The notes under the pieces are model-generated. The model saw nothing but the letters and a program-made list of their open reading frames with translations. It searched no databases and was not told the DNA's origin. The translations under genes and the position numbers were made by a program. DNA of 64,000 nt from Hoylesella oralis ATCC 33269. Lineage in GTDB: Bacteria; Bacteroidota; Bacteroidia; Bacteroidales; Bacteroidaceae. The stretch's first letter is position 1; each line of letters begins with the position of its first letter. Where the stretch lies: contig NZ_GL833119.1 of NCBI RefSeq assembly GCF_000185145.2, forward strand, positions 1,677,464 through 1,741,463, written 5' to 3'. Shown here in pieces: positions 46,384 to 55,670 of this stretch.

Positions 46384-47598
46384 ATGGATACAAAACATAT
46401 ACATATCAGTGATTACAATTACCAACTTCCCGATGAACGTATTGCTAAATTTCCCATTTCGCAACGCGATCATAGTAAATTGCTTGTCTATAAGCACGGC
46501 GAAGTGAGTGATGATTTATTTTATAATCTTCCCGAATATTTGCCGAAAGGTGCTCTGATGGTCTTCAATAATACGAAGGTTATTCAGGCAAGAATACATT
46601 TTCGTAAAGAAACGGGAGCACAGATTGAAGTATTTTTACTTGAGCCTGTCGATCCTACAGATTATGAATTGATGTTCCAAACCTCCGAACATTGTTCGTG
46701 GCTTTGTATGATTGGCAATTTAAAGAAGTGGAAAGAGGGAATATTAAAGCGCGATTTCGAAATAAATGGGCATCGTCTTACGCTTATAGCTGCCAGAAAA
46801 GAAGAATATGGTACTGGCCATTGGGTGGATTTTAGCTGGAATAATAACAAAGTATCGTTTGCCGAAATCCTTGAAACTGTGGGTGAACTACCTATACCTC
46901 CCTACCTGAATAGGGATACGCAAGAGAGTGATAAGACAACTTACCAAACTGTTTACTCCAAGATAAAAGGTTCTGTAGCTGCACCTACTGCCGGTCTTCA
47001 TTTTACCGACAGCGTGTTGAAGGATCTCGATACCCACGGTATAGACCGCGAAGAACTTACGTTGCATGTAGGTGCAGGAACTTTTAAACCGGTGAAGAGC
47101 GATGAAATAGAAGGCCATAAGATGCATACTGAGTACATTTGTGTACATAGGCAAACACTCGAAAAGCTATTGAAACACGATTGTCAGGCCATTGCTGTGG
47201 GTACTACAAGTGTGCGTACGCTGGAAAGTCTTTACTACATGGGTGTGTACCTTGCTGCACATCCCGACGCTACAGAGGAGGAACTCCATGTCGGGCAGTG
47301 GACTCCTTATGAAACAAAGGCTATGCTTACGCCTATGGAAGCTATTAAGAATGTGCTCAGTTACTTAGATAGAAACGGGCTTAGTGCATTGCATTCATCT
47401 ACTCAAATTATTATTGCGCCCGGGTATGAATATAAAATAGTAAAGATGTTGGTAACCAATTTCCATCAACCACAGAGCACCTTGTTGCTTTTGGTCAGTG
47501 CTTTTGTGTATGGAGATTGGCGTACAATCTACAATTATGCTCTGTCGCACGACTTTAGGTTTTTAAGTTATGGTGACAGCAGTTTGCTTATTCCTTAA
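46384..47598 (+). CDS. queA: S-adenosylmethionine:tRNA ribosyltransferase-isomerase
   Basis: It transfers and isomerises the ribose of AdoMet onto 7-aminomethyl-7-deazaguanine in tRNA, making epoxyqueuosine. Family parts in the 404-aa protein are DYNYQLPDERIAKFP at the N-terminus, LMVFNNTKVIQARIHF, and VAAPTAGLHFTD followed by TLHVGAGTFKPV. The start is ATG 46384, which aligns with family N-termini; the frame is open 18 codons further upstream into the PAP2 gene. tgt is not in this window. Confidence 0.93.
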   Translation: MDTKHIHISDYNYQLPDERIAKFPISQRDHSKLLVYKHGEVSDDLFYNLPEYLPKGALMVFNNTKVIQARIHFRKETGAQIEVFLLEPVDPTDYELMFQTSEHCSWLCMIGNLKKWKEGILKRDFEINGHRLTLIAARKEEYGTGHWVDFSWNNNKVSFAEILETVGELPIPPYLNRDTQESDKTTYQTVYSKIKGSVAAPTAGLHFTDSVLKDLDTHGIDREELTLHVGAGTFKPVKSDEIEGHKMHTEYICVHRQTLEKLLKHDCQAIAVGTTSVRTLESLYYMGVYLAAHPDATEEELHVGQWTPYETKAMLTPMEAIKNVLSYLDRNGLSALHSSTQIIIAPGYEYKIVKMLVTNFHQPQSTLLLLVSAFVYGDWRTIYNYALSHDFRFLSYGDSSLLIP

Positions 47599-47618
47599 CT
47601 TATAATATAGTAAAGATT

Positions 47619-48839
47619 ATGAAAATAGGAGATAAAGTTCGGTTTCTCAGTGAAACCGGTGGTGGAAAGATAGCCGGTTTCCAAGGCAAGAATATCGTAT
47701 TGGTAGAAGATGAAGACGGTTTTCAGATACCTACATCTATTCGCGATGTGGTGGTGATAGAGAATGAAGATTACAGTATTGCCAAGGTTATCGACAAAAC
47801 AGTATCGGCTCTATCTGCGAAGCAAATGGGCGGTGCAGCCGTAGACGGGCAGTCTGTGAAAGCTAAAATAAAGGAAGGAATGGATGAGGCGATAGATATG
47901 AACGTAGAAAGCTATGATCCTGCCGATAGAGAGATATCGTTTCAGAAACCTTTGGAGGAGCGTAAAGGCGGAAATTTGCTAAGTGCATATCTCGCGTTTG
48001 TGCCTGTCGATATCAAGGAAATTACAAATACTCGTTTCGAATGTTATTTTGTAAACGATAGTAATTACTATATGCAATACGCTTATATGACCGCCGAAGG
48101 GCAAAACTGGTCGCTGAAATCGCAGGGAGAAATAGAGCCTAATACCAAAGAGTTTATCGAGGAATTCGGACGTGAAGACCTGAATTCCTTAGAACATGTG
48201 TCCGTTCAGCTCGTTGCTTATAAGCGCGACAAATCGTTTATCTTGAAACCATCGGTAGATGTCCAGTTCCGTATCGATAATGTCAAGTTCTATAAATTGC
48301 ATACTTTCCAAGAAAACGACTTCTTTGAGCAGCCGGCTTTGCTTTATACCATTATCGAAAACGATAAGCCGGCCCGTCCTCTTGTAGCGGATGCTAAAAG
48401 TTTGAAAGAGCAAATGTATGCCAAGTCTTCCGATAATCAGCTTGCAAGTACAGTGTCTTCAAATGCTTCTACTGGTCATAACAACAGCTATGTAAGGAGA
48501 TATGATGATAGAAAAAAACAAGCGAACCCGTTTCGGATAAAGCATCGGGGCGATGAAGACACGGTCGTGATAGACCTCCATGCCGAAGCATTGCTTGAAA
48601 CTACTGCCGGTATGAATAATGCGGATATTCTGAATTATCAATTGAAAAAGTTCCGTGATACCCTTGCCGATTACAGTAGTAAGAAAGGACAAAAGATCGT
48701 TTTTATTCATGGAAAGGGTGAAGGAGTACTTCGAAGCGCAATCATACACGAACTCAACTACCGTTATAAGCGGTATCTGTATCAAGACGCCAGTTTCCAA
48801 GAATACGGATATGGCGCCACTCAAGTAACTATACGCTGA
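47619..48839 (+). CDS. Smr-domain protein with DUF2027 (MutS2-like)
   Basis: This 406-aa protein starts with a small beta domain (KIGDKVRFLSETGGGKIAGF), has a DUF2027 middle part, and ends with an Smr domain (VIDLHAEALL near residue 320 and IVFIHGKGEGVLR). Smr domains are DNA- or RNA-nicking nucleases; the catalytic-type motifs are intact. The ATPase part of MutS2 is absent. Its role, perhaps in recombination or ribosome rescue, is not established. It follows queA by 20 nt and precedes nadE by 20 nt. Confidence 0.88.
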   Translation: MKIGDKVRFLSETGGGKIAGFQGKNIVLVEDEDGFQIPTSIRDVVVIENEDYSIAKVIDKTVSALSAKQMGGAAVDGQSVKAKIKEGMDEAIDMNVESYDPADREISFQKPLEERKGGNLLSAYLAFVPVDIKEITNTRFECYFVNDSNYYMQYAYMTAEGQNWSLKSQGEIEPNTKEFIEEFGREDLNSLEHVSVQLVAYKRDKSFILKPSVDVQFRIDNVKFYKLHTFQENDFFEQPALLYTIIENDKPARPLVADAKSLKEQMYAKSSDNQLASTVSSNASTGHNNSYVRRYDDRKKQANPFRIKHRGDEDTVVIDLHAEALLETTAGMNNADILNYQLKKFRDTLADYSSKKGQKIVFIHGKGEGVLRSAIIHELNYRYKRYLYQDASFQEYGYGATQVTIR

Positions 48840-48859
48840 TATCTTAATGCCGAAATAAA

Positions 48860-50893
48860 ATGAAACAGGGATTTATAAAAGTAGCATCTGCCGTACCTGC
48901 GATTAGGGTAGCAGACTGTAAATATAATCTGGAACAGGTAGAAACATTGATTGTTCAGGCAGAAGGAAAGGGAGTAGAAGTAATTGTCTTTCCCGAGTTG
49001 AGCATTACCGGATATAGTTGTCAAGACCTTTTTCGTCAGCAGGTGTTGCTCGATGCTGCCGAAGATGCCGTGTTCCATTTGCTCGATTTCACGCGTCAGC
49101 TCGACATTGTCAGCATCGTAGGCTTGCCTATCGTGGCCGGCGATTTATTGCTTAACTGCGCTGTAGTCATCCAACAAGGGCAGATTATCGGCATTGTTCC
49201 CAAAACTTATCTGCCCAATTACAGCGAGTTTTACGAAAAGCGATGGTTTGCATCATCGCAAGATTTGAAGCCTACTGTGGTTCGTTTTGCAGGGCAGAAG
49301 ATAGAAATTACTCCGGAGCCTCAACTTTTTGTTACCGATGATGGCGTTAAATTCGGTGTAGAGATATGCGAAGATGTATGGGCGCCCGTACCTCCGAGCA
49401 ATCATCTGGCGCTTGCCGGTGCCGAATTGATCTTCAATCTTTCCGCAAGCGATGAACTGATAGGCAAGCATAACTACCTGATGAGTGTATTGGCACAGCA
49501 AAGCGCACGAACAATGACCGGATATATATACAGCAGCAGTGGGTTCGGAGAAAGTACACAGGATGTGGTTTATGGAGGTAATGCGCTGATTTATGAAAAC
49601 GGACATCTGTTGGCGCAGGGCAAACGTTTTGCCCTTGAAAATCAGATACAGGTACAGCAAATAGATATTGACCGTCTGCGCTCGGAGCGACGTACTAATT
49701 CAACATACGTGAATGCCGTGCGGAATATTTCGCTGTTACAGCAACGCGATGGCTACGGAATAGCTGCCGAACTGTCGGGAGGCGATGTGAAACACCGTTC
49801 TACCGCCGTGTTGCATCGGCTTTATCCAATGAAAGTTGAACGCGATTTTATCTTGGAAAGGCACGTCGATCCTCATCCGTTTGTCCCTAAGAGTGCCGAT
49901 ATGAAACGAAGTTGCGACGAGGCTTTCACCATTCAGTCGATGGGGCTTGCCAAACGGCTTGTGCATACGGGCTGTACAAAGGTGGTTATCGGTGTGAGTG
50001 GAGGGCTCGACTCTACGCTGGCTTTGCTTGTATGTGTGAACACGTTCGATACGCTTAAACTCGATCGCAAAGGAATTATCGGCGTTACTATGCCGGGCTT
50101 TGGAACCACAGACCGTACTTATCGCAACGCAATAAGTCTTATGCAACGCCTCGGTATCACCATCCGTGAAATCAATATCGCCAAGAGTGTAACCCAACAT
50201 TTCGAAGATATCGGCCATGATGCTACCGTTCATGACGTCACTTACGAGAATTCGCAGGCTCGTGAGCGCACTCAAATACTGATGGATTTGAGTAATCAAG
50301 TCGGTGGACTGGTTGTCGGTACCGGCGATTTGTCTGAACTGGCGCTGGGGTGGGCAACTTATAACGGCGACCACATGTCGATGTATGGCGTGAATGCAGG
50401 TATTCCAAAGACACTCATCCGCCATCTTGTGCATTATGTAGCAACGCTGATGGGTGATGTCTCGGACATTCTGGCGGATATTATGGAGACTCCGATTTCG
50501 CCGGAACTGATACCTGCCGATGCCGACGGACGGATCAAACAGAAAACCGAGGACCTTGTAGGTCCGTACGAATTGCATGATTTCTTTCTTTATTATTTCC
50601 TGCGTTTCGGTTTCCGCCCCCGTAAAATCTTTATACTTGCACAGAAGGCTTTTGCTACACGACAGGGGTATGCTGATGAAATGGAGAAGGGGGCACATAG
50701 TGAATATACGGATGAGGTGATAAAACACTGGCTCCGAACGTTCTTTCGCAGGTTTTTCTCGCAACAGTTCAAGCGTTCGTGTCTGCCGGATGGGCCGAAA
50801 GTCGGCAGTGTAAGCCTAAGTCCACGGGGTGATTGGCGCATGCCGAGCGATGCAGTAAGTAAACTTTGGATAGAAGAATGCGAAACATTGTAG
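48860..50893 (+). CDS. nadE: Glutamine-dependent NAD+ synthetase
   Basis: It makes NAD+ from nicotinate adenine dinucleotide, using glutamine. There are two domains over 677 aa. The N-terminal nitrilase-like amidase has the Glu-Lys-Cys triad: FPELSITGYSCQDL, VPKTYLPNYSEFYEKR and VEICEDVW. The C-terminal NAD synthase has the ATP loop GVSGGLDSTLAL near residue 379 and GTGDLSELALGW. The length is typical of the large glutamine-dependent form. It is the last gene of the queA-Smr-nadE run; a structured stretch follows. Confidence 0.95.
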   Translation: MKQGFIKVASAVPAIRVADCKYNLEQVETLIVQAEGKGVEVIVFPELSITGYSCQDLFRQQVLLDAAEDAVFHLLDFTRQLDIVSIVGLPIVAGDLLLNCAVVIQQGQIIGIVPKTYLPNYSEFYEKRWFASSQDLKPTVVRFAGQKIEITPEPQLFVTDDGVKFGVEICEDVWAPVPPSNHLALAGAELIFNLSASDELIGKHNYLMSVLAQQSARTMTGYIYSSSGFGESTQDVVYGGNALIYENGHLLAQGKRFALENQIQVQQIDIDRLRSERRTNSTYVNAVRNISLLQQRDGYGIAAELSGGDVKHRSTAVLHRLYPMKVERDFILERHVDPHPFVPKSADMKRSCDEAFTIQSMGLAKRLVHTGCTKVVIGVSGGLDSTLALLVCVNTFDTLKLDRKGIIGVTMPGFGTTDRTYRNAISLMQRLGITIREINIAKSVTQHFEDIGHDATVHDVTYENSQARERTQILMDLSNQVGGLVVGTGDLSELALGWATYNGDHMSMYGVNAGIPKTLIRHLVHYVATLMGDVSDILADIMETPISPELIPADADGRIKQKTEDLVGPYELHDFFLYYFLRFGFRPRKIFILAQKAFATRQGYADEMEKGAHSEYTDEVIKHWLRTFFRRFFSQQFKRSCLPDGPKVGSVSLSPRGDWRMPSDAVSKLWIEECETL

Positions 50894-50932
50894 CGCAGTT
50901 TGCCGTAAAGCGATGCGGTACAGATAACGTTT

Positions 50933-50995
50933 AATGGTGTTAGATTGTGCATGTATGCTTGTTATATACATAATCTAATACCATTGTAACACCAT
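50933..50995 (+). repeat. Overlapping inverted repeats downstream of nadE
   Basis: AATGGTGTTAGATT (50933-50946) can pair with AATCTAATACCATT (50972-50985) with one mismatch. Part of the same left arm, ATGGTGTTA (50934-50942), is also exactly complementary to TAACACCAT (50987-50995). The two pairings are mutually exclusive. No T tract follows, so intrinsic termination is doubtful. Confidence 0.55.
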
Positions 50996-51166
50996 GGAAA
51001 GAAAATAATAGAAGCATATAAGTATATATAAGGATTATAAAAGTCAAACCATTTTGTCTTACATTCTTTGAACGCACGACGATATAAATTAATGTAAAAT
51101 GATATGTTGTGTTCCAGATTGTTATTGTTTGTCAGATTAAGGAAATATTCTTGTTAGATAATGGTT

Positions 51167-52948
51167 TTATGCCAGTTCCGATAATTCCAGCCATCTCATG
51201 CCTTTTTCATCGAGTTCTTTCTTAATTACAGGTAGTCGTTTGCTCTTTTCAGTGAGTTCTTCAACTGAGAGGTTTCCACTGCAAAGCAATTCTTCTAATT
51301 GTTTCTGCTCGGCTTCGAGCATAGCTATGTCTTTCTCAAGTTGTTCAAATTCGCGTTTCTCTTTGAAAGACATCTTGCGTTTATTGCTTTGATAATGGTC
51401 TTTCTTATCCTTTTCAGGCTTTTCATTACGAGGTTTTTCGTCTTCTTTGCTTTGCAACGATGACCATTCGCGATATTGAGTGTAATTCCCGGGAAAGTCT
51501 TTTATCACGCCTGCTCCTTTGAACACCAACAGATGGTCTACCACTTTATCCATGAAATAACGGTCATGGCTGACGATAATCACACAGCCCGGAAAGTCTT
51601 GCAAATATTCCTCGAGCACTTGTAATGTCTGAATATCAAGATCGTTTGTCGGCTCATCGAGCACTAAAAAGTTCGGGTTTCTCATCAACACCGTACAAAG
51701 ATACAGTTTGCGCCGCTCACCCCCGCTGAGTTTGTAAACGTAGTTGTGTTGCTGATCGGGCGAAAACATGAAGTATTGTAAGAATTGTGAGGCGGTCATG
51801 TGTCTTCCCTTACCTAAATCTATATAATCGGCAATATCGGTAATGACATCGATTACCTTTTGTTGTTCATCGAATTTGAGCCCGTCTTGCGAGAAATAAC
51901 CGAACTTCACGGTATCTCCAATATCGAACTTTCCGGAATCTACCGGCACCAGCCCAAGCAACATCTTAATGAAAGTAGACTTTCCTGTACCGTTGCTTCC
52001 TACAATCCCCATCTTTTCGAAACGCGAGAAATTGTAATAGAAATCTTTCAGAATAATGTTATTCTTATCCCATGCTTTCGATACATATTGACATTCGAAG
52101 ATTTTTGAGCCTATGTATACGTTGTTTGCTTTGAGACGTATCTGCCGTTCTTCAATCCTTTGTTTAGCCTTTCTCTCAAGATCGTAGAACGCATCTTCAC
52201 GATATTTGGCCTTGTGTCCGCGTGCCTGTGGCATTCTTCTCATCCATTCGAGTTCGGTTCTGTACAAGTTATTTGCCCTTGCAATCTCTGCCCGTGTGTT
52301 GTCTATGCGTTCCTGTCGCTTTTCGAGATAATAACTATAGTTGCCTCTATAAGTATATAAGATTCTATTATCGAGTTCGAGGATAAGATTGCATACGCGG
52401 TCAAGGAAGAAACGATCATGTGTAACCATCAAAAGAGTTCTGTTTCCCCTCGATAGAAAGCCTTCGAGCCATTCTATCATTTCTAAATCGAGGTGATTGG
52501 TGGGCTCATCGAGGATAAGAAAATCAGGTTCTGTGGTCAGTACATTGGCCAATGCCACACGTTTCTGCTGCCCCCCGCTGAGTTGTCCCATAGGTTGTTG
52601 CAGGTCTGAAATTTTAAGTTGAGTAAGTATCTGCTTCGCTTTAAGTACCTTGTCGGGATCTCCGTGGTGATTAAAGCATGCATCTAATACCGATTCTGCG
52701 GGATCAAATTGGGGCGATTGCTCCAAACAGCTTACTTTCAGATTACGTTTATATATGATGGAACCCGAATCGTAGCCTTCTTTACCCATAAGAATCGAGA
52801 GTAGGGTGGACTTACCGGTCCCGTTTTGTGCAATAAGTCCAACGCGTTGTCCTTCGGCTATTGAAAACGAAATGTCGCTGAAAAGGACTTGGGCACCGAA
52901 AGATTTCGTAAGGTTCTGTACGTCTAAATATGGAATAGGATTTGCCAT
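51167..52948 (-). CDS. ABC-F family ATP-binding protein
   Basis: This soluble protein of 593 aa has two ABC domains and no membrane part; members act on ribosomes. Domain 1 has Walker A AQNGTGKSTL, signature LSGGQQKRVALA and LILDEPTNHLD. Domain 2 has GSNGTGKSTF, LSGGERRKLYL and LVLDEPTNDLD. Between them is the interdomain linker (EWMRRMPQARGHKAKYRED), and the C-terminus is a charged coiled coil. The subtype is uncertain, probably Uup-like from the C-terminal coiled coil. It starts directly after the engB stop codon. Confidence 0.93.
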   Translation of the reverse strand: MANPIPYLDVQNLTKSFGAQVLFSDISFSIAEGQRVGLIAQNGTGKSTLLSILMGKEGYDSGSIIYKRNLKVSCLEQSPQFDPAESVLDACFNHHGDPDKVLKAKQILTQLKISDLQQPMGQLSGGQQKRVALANVLTTEPDFLILDEPTNHLDLEMIEWLEGFLSRGNRTLLMVTHDRFFLDRVCNLILELDNRILYTYRGNYSYYLEKRQERIDNTRAEIARANNLYRTELEWMRRMPQARGHKAKYREDAFYDLERKAKQRIEERQIRLKANNVYIGSKIFECQYVSKAWDKNNIILKDFYYNFSRFEKMGIVGSNGTGKSTFIKMLLGLVPVDSGKFDIGDTVKFGYFSQDGLKFDEQQKVIDVITDIADYIDLGKGRHMTASQFLQYFMFSPDQQHNYVYKLSGGERRKLYLCTVLMRNPNFLVLDEPTNDLDIQTLQVLEEYLQDFPGCVIIVSHDRYFMDKVVDHLLVFKGAGVIKDFPGNYTQYREWSSLQSKEDEKPRNEKPEKDKKDHYQSNKRKMSFKEKREFEQLEKDIAMLEAEQKQLEELLCSGNLSVEELTEKSKRLPVIKKELDEKGMRWLELSELA

Positions 52949-53548
52949 TTACTTCAATGTTCTGTTGATACTTTCGATATATTCGAGTATTTCGTCGCGT
53001 CCTTGTTTCTTTTCGGCACTTGTTATGAAGTATGGAGGAAGCGTTTCCCAGCGATCTTGTAGTGTTTTCATCCATTTCTCCGCATTCTGTCTTGCCTTTA
53101 CGAGCCCCAATTTGTCGGCTTTCGTGAAGGCGATAGCAAAGGGAATACTACTTTCTCCCAGCCAGTCGATGAACTCACGGTCTATTGTCATGGGATCATG
53201 TCGGATATCTATCAGTACGAATACATTGGCTAATTGCTCGCGTTGCAGTATATACGATGAAATCATCTGCTGCAACTGTTTCTGCACACTCTTAGAACGT
53301 TTGGCAAAACCATAGCCCGGAAGATCGACCAAATACCATTCATTGTTGATGATGAAGTGGTTGATAAGCAAGGTCTTGCCCGGTGTAGCCGAAGTTTTAG
53401 CCAAACCTTTGTGGTTGCAGAGCATATTGATAAGACTTGATTTGCCTACATTCGACCGACCGATAAAAGCATATTCCGGCTTATTATCGTTAGGGCATTT
53501 GCCAATCGTCGGCGCGGATATTACAAATTCAGATTTCTTTATTTCCAT
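52949..53548 (-). CDS. engB: Ribosome-biogenesis GTPase EngB (YihA/YsxC)
   Basis: This small GTPase helps assemble the large ribosomal subunit. The 199-aa protein has G1 GRSNVGKSS near residue 33, G3 [11 protein letters not shown] and G4 FTKADKLG. Upstream at 16 nt lies the TIGR02757 gene and directly downstream the ABC-F gene, probably an operon with a translation theme. Confidence 0.95.
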   Translation of the reverse strand: MEIKKSEFVISAPTIGKCPNDNKPEYAFIGRSNVGKSSLINMLCNHKGLAKTSATPGKTLLINHFIINNEWYLVDLPGYGFAKRSKSVQKQLQQMISSYILQREQLANVFVLIDIRHDPMTIDREFIDWLGESSIPFAIAFTKADKLGLVKARQNAEKWMKTLQDRWETLPPYFITSAEKKQGRDEILEYIESINRTLK

Positions 53549-53564
53549 TATATTTCAATAAATA

Positions 53565-54308
53565 TTAATGATTGATACCATATCCAAAAAGGGCGAAGTC
53601 TCCTTTTAAAGGATCATCTGGAAACACCTCTTTCAGGACTGTTGTTAATTTTCGGGCTGTAGACATTGAAGTTGTAGAGCTTTGAATAAGTGACAATTTG
53701 TTTGCTTCGTGCAATACATGCGTGTCTAAAGGTATGATAAGTGTACGTTTGTCTATGATGTCGGCCCATAATCCCAAGTCTACCGGAGAGTTATCTCTAA
53801 CCATCCATCTGAGAAACATGCAAATTCTTTTGCATGCAGAGGATGTGTCTTTCGGGATGATATGATGAGCCGATTGCATGGAAAAGTACTTACAAATAGC
53901 CTTAATGGCCGTATATCCGTCATGAGCTTCAGCAGTAATATAATGCTTTAGGCTACCATAATCGGTAATAAGTTTTTGCAGAACTTGCAGAAATACGAAT
54001 ATGGAATGGTTGGTGTGTAGACGGTAATAGCATTGATTGTTATCGGGTATGTTGGCTATATATTTGCCCGACTTAATCCAATCGTAAACGTTTCCTTCGG
54101 AAGAGTTGAGTATGTATTGTATTTTAGGGAAGAATTGTTTGCGCGAACCGTAGCTGAGAACTGATGCGATAAGTGCCATTGTCTCCTGATTTTGCGGTTG
54201 CTTTACTTGATGCATAAAGTAACTCGGATCAGTACTCAGAAAGTCTACCGTCTCATACATGGCAGCATGTTTCAGTAAAACCTCTCTCGTTTCGGGTACT
54301 AATGTCAT
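53565..54308 (-). CDS. TIGR02757-family protein
   Basis: This 247-aa protein is of the TIGR02757 (DUF2400) family, whose function I do not know. Recognisable parts are a helical region around IASVLSYGSRKQFFPKIQYI and FLRWMVRDNSPVDLGLW, then IIPLDTHVLHEA. The family fold looks like that of DNA-glycosylase-type helical proteins, but this is only a similarity. It is the first gene of the run with engB and ABC-F. Confidence 0.85.
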   Translation of the reverse strand: MTLVPETREVLLKHAAMYETVDFLSTDPSYFMHQVKQPQNQETMALIASVLSYGSRKQFFPKIQYILNSSEGNVYDWIKSGKYIANIPDNNQCYYRLHTNHSIFVFLQVLQKLITDYGSLKHYITAEAHDGYTAIKAICKYFSMQSAHHIIPKDTSSACKRICMFLRWMVRDNSPVDLGLWADIIDKRTLIIPLDTHVLHEANKLSLIQSSTTSMSTARKLTTVLKEVFPDDPLKGDFALFGYGINH

Positions 54309-54388
54309 TGATTAGCGTCTGATTTATAACTCGTACAAAAATCTATTATGGGGAGTACTCTTTCTGTCCTTTCTTACTTTCGGTTGAA

Positions 54389-55177
54389 TTAAATTAGATT
54401 AAAATGCCTGAAAGCATTCAAGATGCCATCGTGGTCTACATCGGTAGTTACGTAATCGGCATAGCTTTTTACATGATCGTCTGCATTTCCCATGGCAACA
54501 CCTATTCCTGCACTTTGGAGAATGCTAATATCATTTCCGCCATCACCGAAAGCCATCGTATCTTTAATATCGATATTCAATGCCGAAGCCATAGCTTTTA
54601 ATGCGCTACCCTTATCGGTACCCTTCACGGTAATGTCGGTAAACTCGGGATGCCACCGTTCTGATTCGCAGTTACACAACTGTGGCATGAGCAAATCTTC
54701 TATGGGCTGAGGGATGAAAGGTGTAAGTTGTAATATCCTTTGGTGCAACACTTTTTCAACCGGTAGATTATAATCGATATTCGTAACATTAAAACCTACA
54801 CGGAACAATCTGTCTACGATATCTTTGTAATTATGTACGGCAATGTCTTTTTCGCCCACCACTATCACCGCATAATCTTTCTGTGTGGCATCTTTGAGTA
54901 AGGTTTCTACATCAATGGAGAGAATAGGCGTGCAACAAATTTCTCTTTTTCCGGCAAAACAGTAAGCCCCGTTTGTAGTAATATAGCCGTCGATAAGATG
55001 TTCTATGGCCTTTAGATTTGTGATTATTTGTATTGGCCTACCCGTAGAAATGAATATGTTGATGCCGTTTTTCTTTACTAATTCCAAAGCATGAATAGTA
55101 GACTCGGGAATGGAATGTATTTGGAAACTCACCAGAGTACCGTCTATATCGAAAAAAAGCGCCCTATGTCTGCTCAT
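54389..55177 (-). CDS. Cof-type HAD-IIB phosphatase
   Basis: This 262-aa phosphatase of the Cof subfamily acts on phosphorylated sugars or cofactors; the substrate is unknown. HAD motif 1 is FFDIDGTLVSF near residue 8, motif 2 is ISTGRP, and the last motif is MAFGDGGNDISIL near residue 211. A type IIB cap lies between. It is a single gene with a likely -7 element at 55229-55222. Confidence 0.92.
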   Translation of the reverse strand: MSRHRALFFDIDGTLVSFQIHSIPESTIHALELVKKNGINIFISTGRPIQIITNLKAIEHLIDGYITTNGAYCFAGKREICCTPILSIDVETLLKDATQKDYAVIVVGEKDIAVHNYKDIVDRLFRVGFNVTNIDYNLPVEKVLHQRILQLTPFIPQPIEDLLMPQLCNCESERWHPEFTDITVKGTDKGSALKAMASALNIDIKDTMAFGDGGNDISILQSAGIGVAMGNADDHVKSYADYVTTDVDHDGILNAFRHFNLI

Positions 55178-55221
55178 ATTATATTATTCTATTATTGAAT
55201 TATGATATATGTTATGCGATA

Positions 55222-55229
55222 CAAAGATA
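55222..55229 (-). promoter_or_regulatory. -7 promoter element of the Cof-type gene
   Basis: TATCTTTG on the minus strand matches TAnnTTTG, 45 nt upstream of the ATG. The -33 box is not clear. Confidence 0.5.
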
Positions 55230-55343
55230 CGATATTTTTCAATATTAAAGTGTATATGTAACAATGATTAATGATATATCGAACGAAATTACCAATAAGG
55301 AGTAAGAACCTTAGATATAGGATTAATGTAGCTGGCAATATAA

Positions 55344-55391
55344 AAATAGAAACAAGAGAGAATATTCTTGTTATTCTTCTTGTTTCTATTT
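55344..55391. terminator. Perfect 14-bp hairpin in the gap before hppA
   Basis: Arms 55344-55357 and 55378-55391 are exact complements of 14 bp with a 20-nt loop. It lies downstream of the possible small gene at 55411-55611 (minus) and upstream of the Cof-type gene, so it may end minus-strand transcription. Confidence 0.55.
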
Positions 55392-55410
55392 CCTGTTTTT
55401 ATCTTATCGT

Positions 55411-55611
55411 TTATTTATCTATTGTATATGAAAATATAATAGCAATAATAATAAATAAGGCAAGAATGCACATGGTAACGAAGAGCACGTTGATAAGGTA
55501 TTTGGTACGCCTTTTCCGCTTTCTCCGCTTTTGTTCTATCTGCATATTGTCTAAATTTATTAGACGTTTGCGATTGTGCTTTCCCCTATGTGGATTATGT
55601 GTTGTTAACAT
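55411..55611 (-). CDS. Possible small single-pass membrane protein
   Basis: This would be a 66-aa frame starting MLTTHNPHRGKHNRKR, with a basic patch (QKRRKRKRRTKYL) and then a C-terminal hydrophobic helix (INVLFVTMCILALFIIIAII). That is a plausible tail-anchored or single-pass protein. It lies 60 nt beyond the hppA stop codon on the same strand, with a hairpin after it. A frame runs on the opposite strand here too. No homologue is known to me, so it remains uncertain. Confidence 0.4.
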   Translation of the reverse strand: MLTTHNPHRGKHNRKRLINLDNMQIEQKRRKRKRRTKYLINVLFVTMCILALFIIIAIIFSYTIDK

Positions 55612-55670
55612 ATTTTTTATTATAATATGCCGCAAAAGTAATAAAAAATATTGAGAACTCCACAATATTA

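Noticed and set aside
55271..55654. 127-codon plus-strand frame before hppA
   Set aside because: It runs through a perfect hairpin and antisense to another small candidate frame; no evidence beyond openness.
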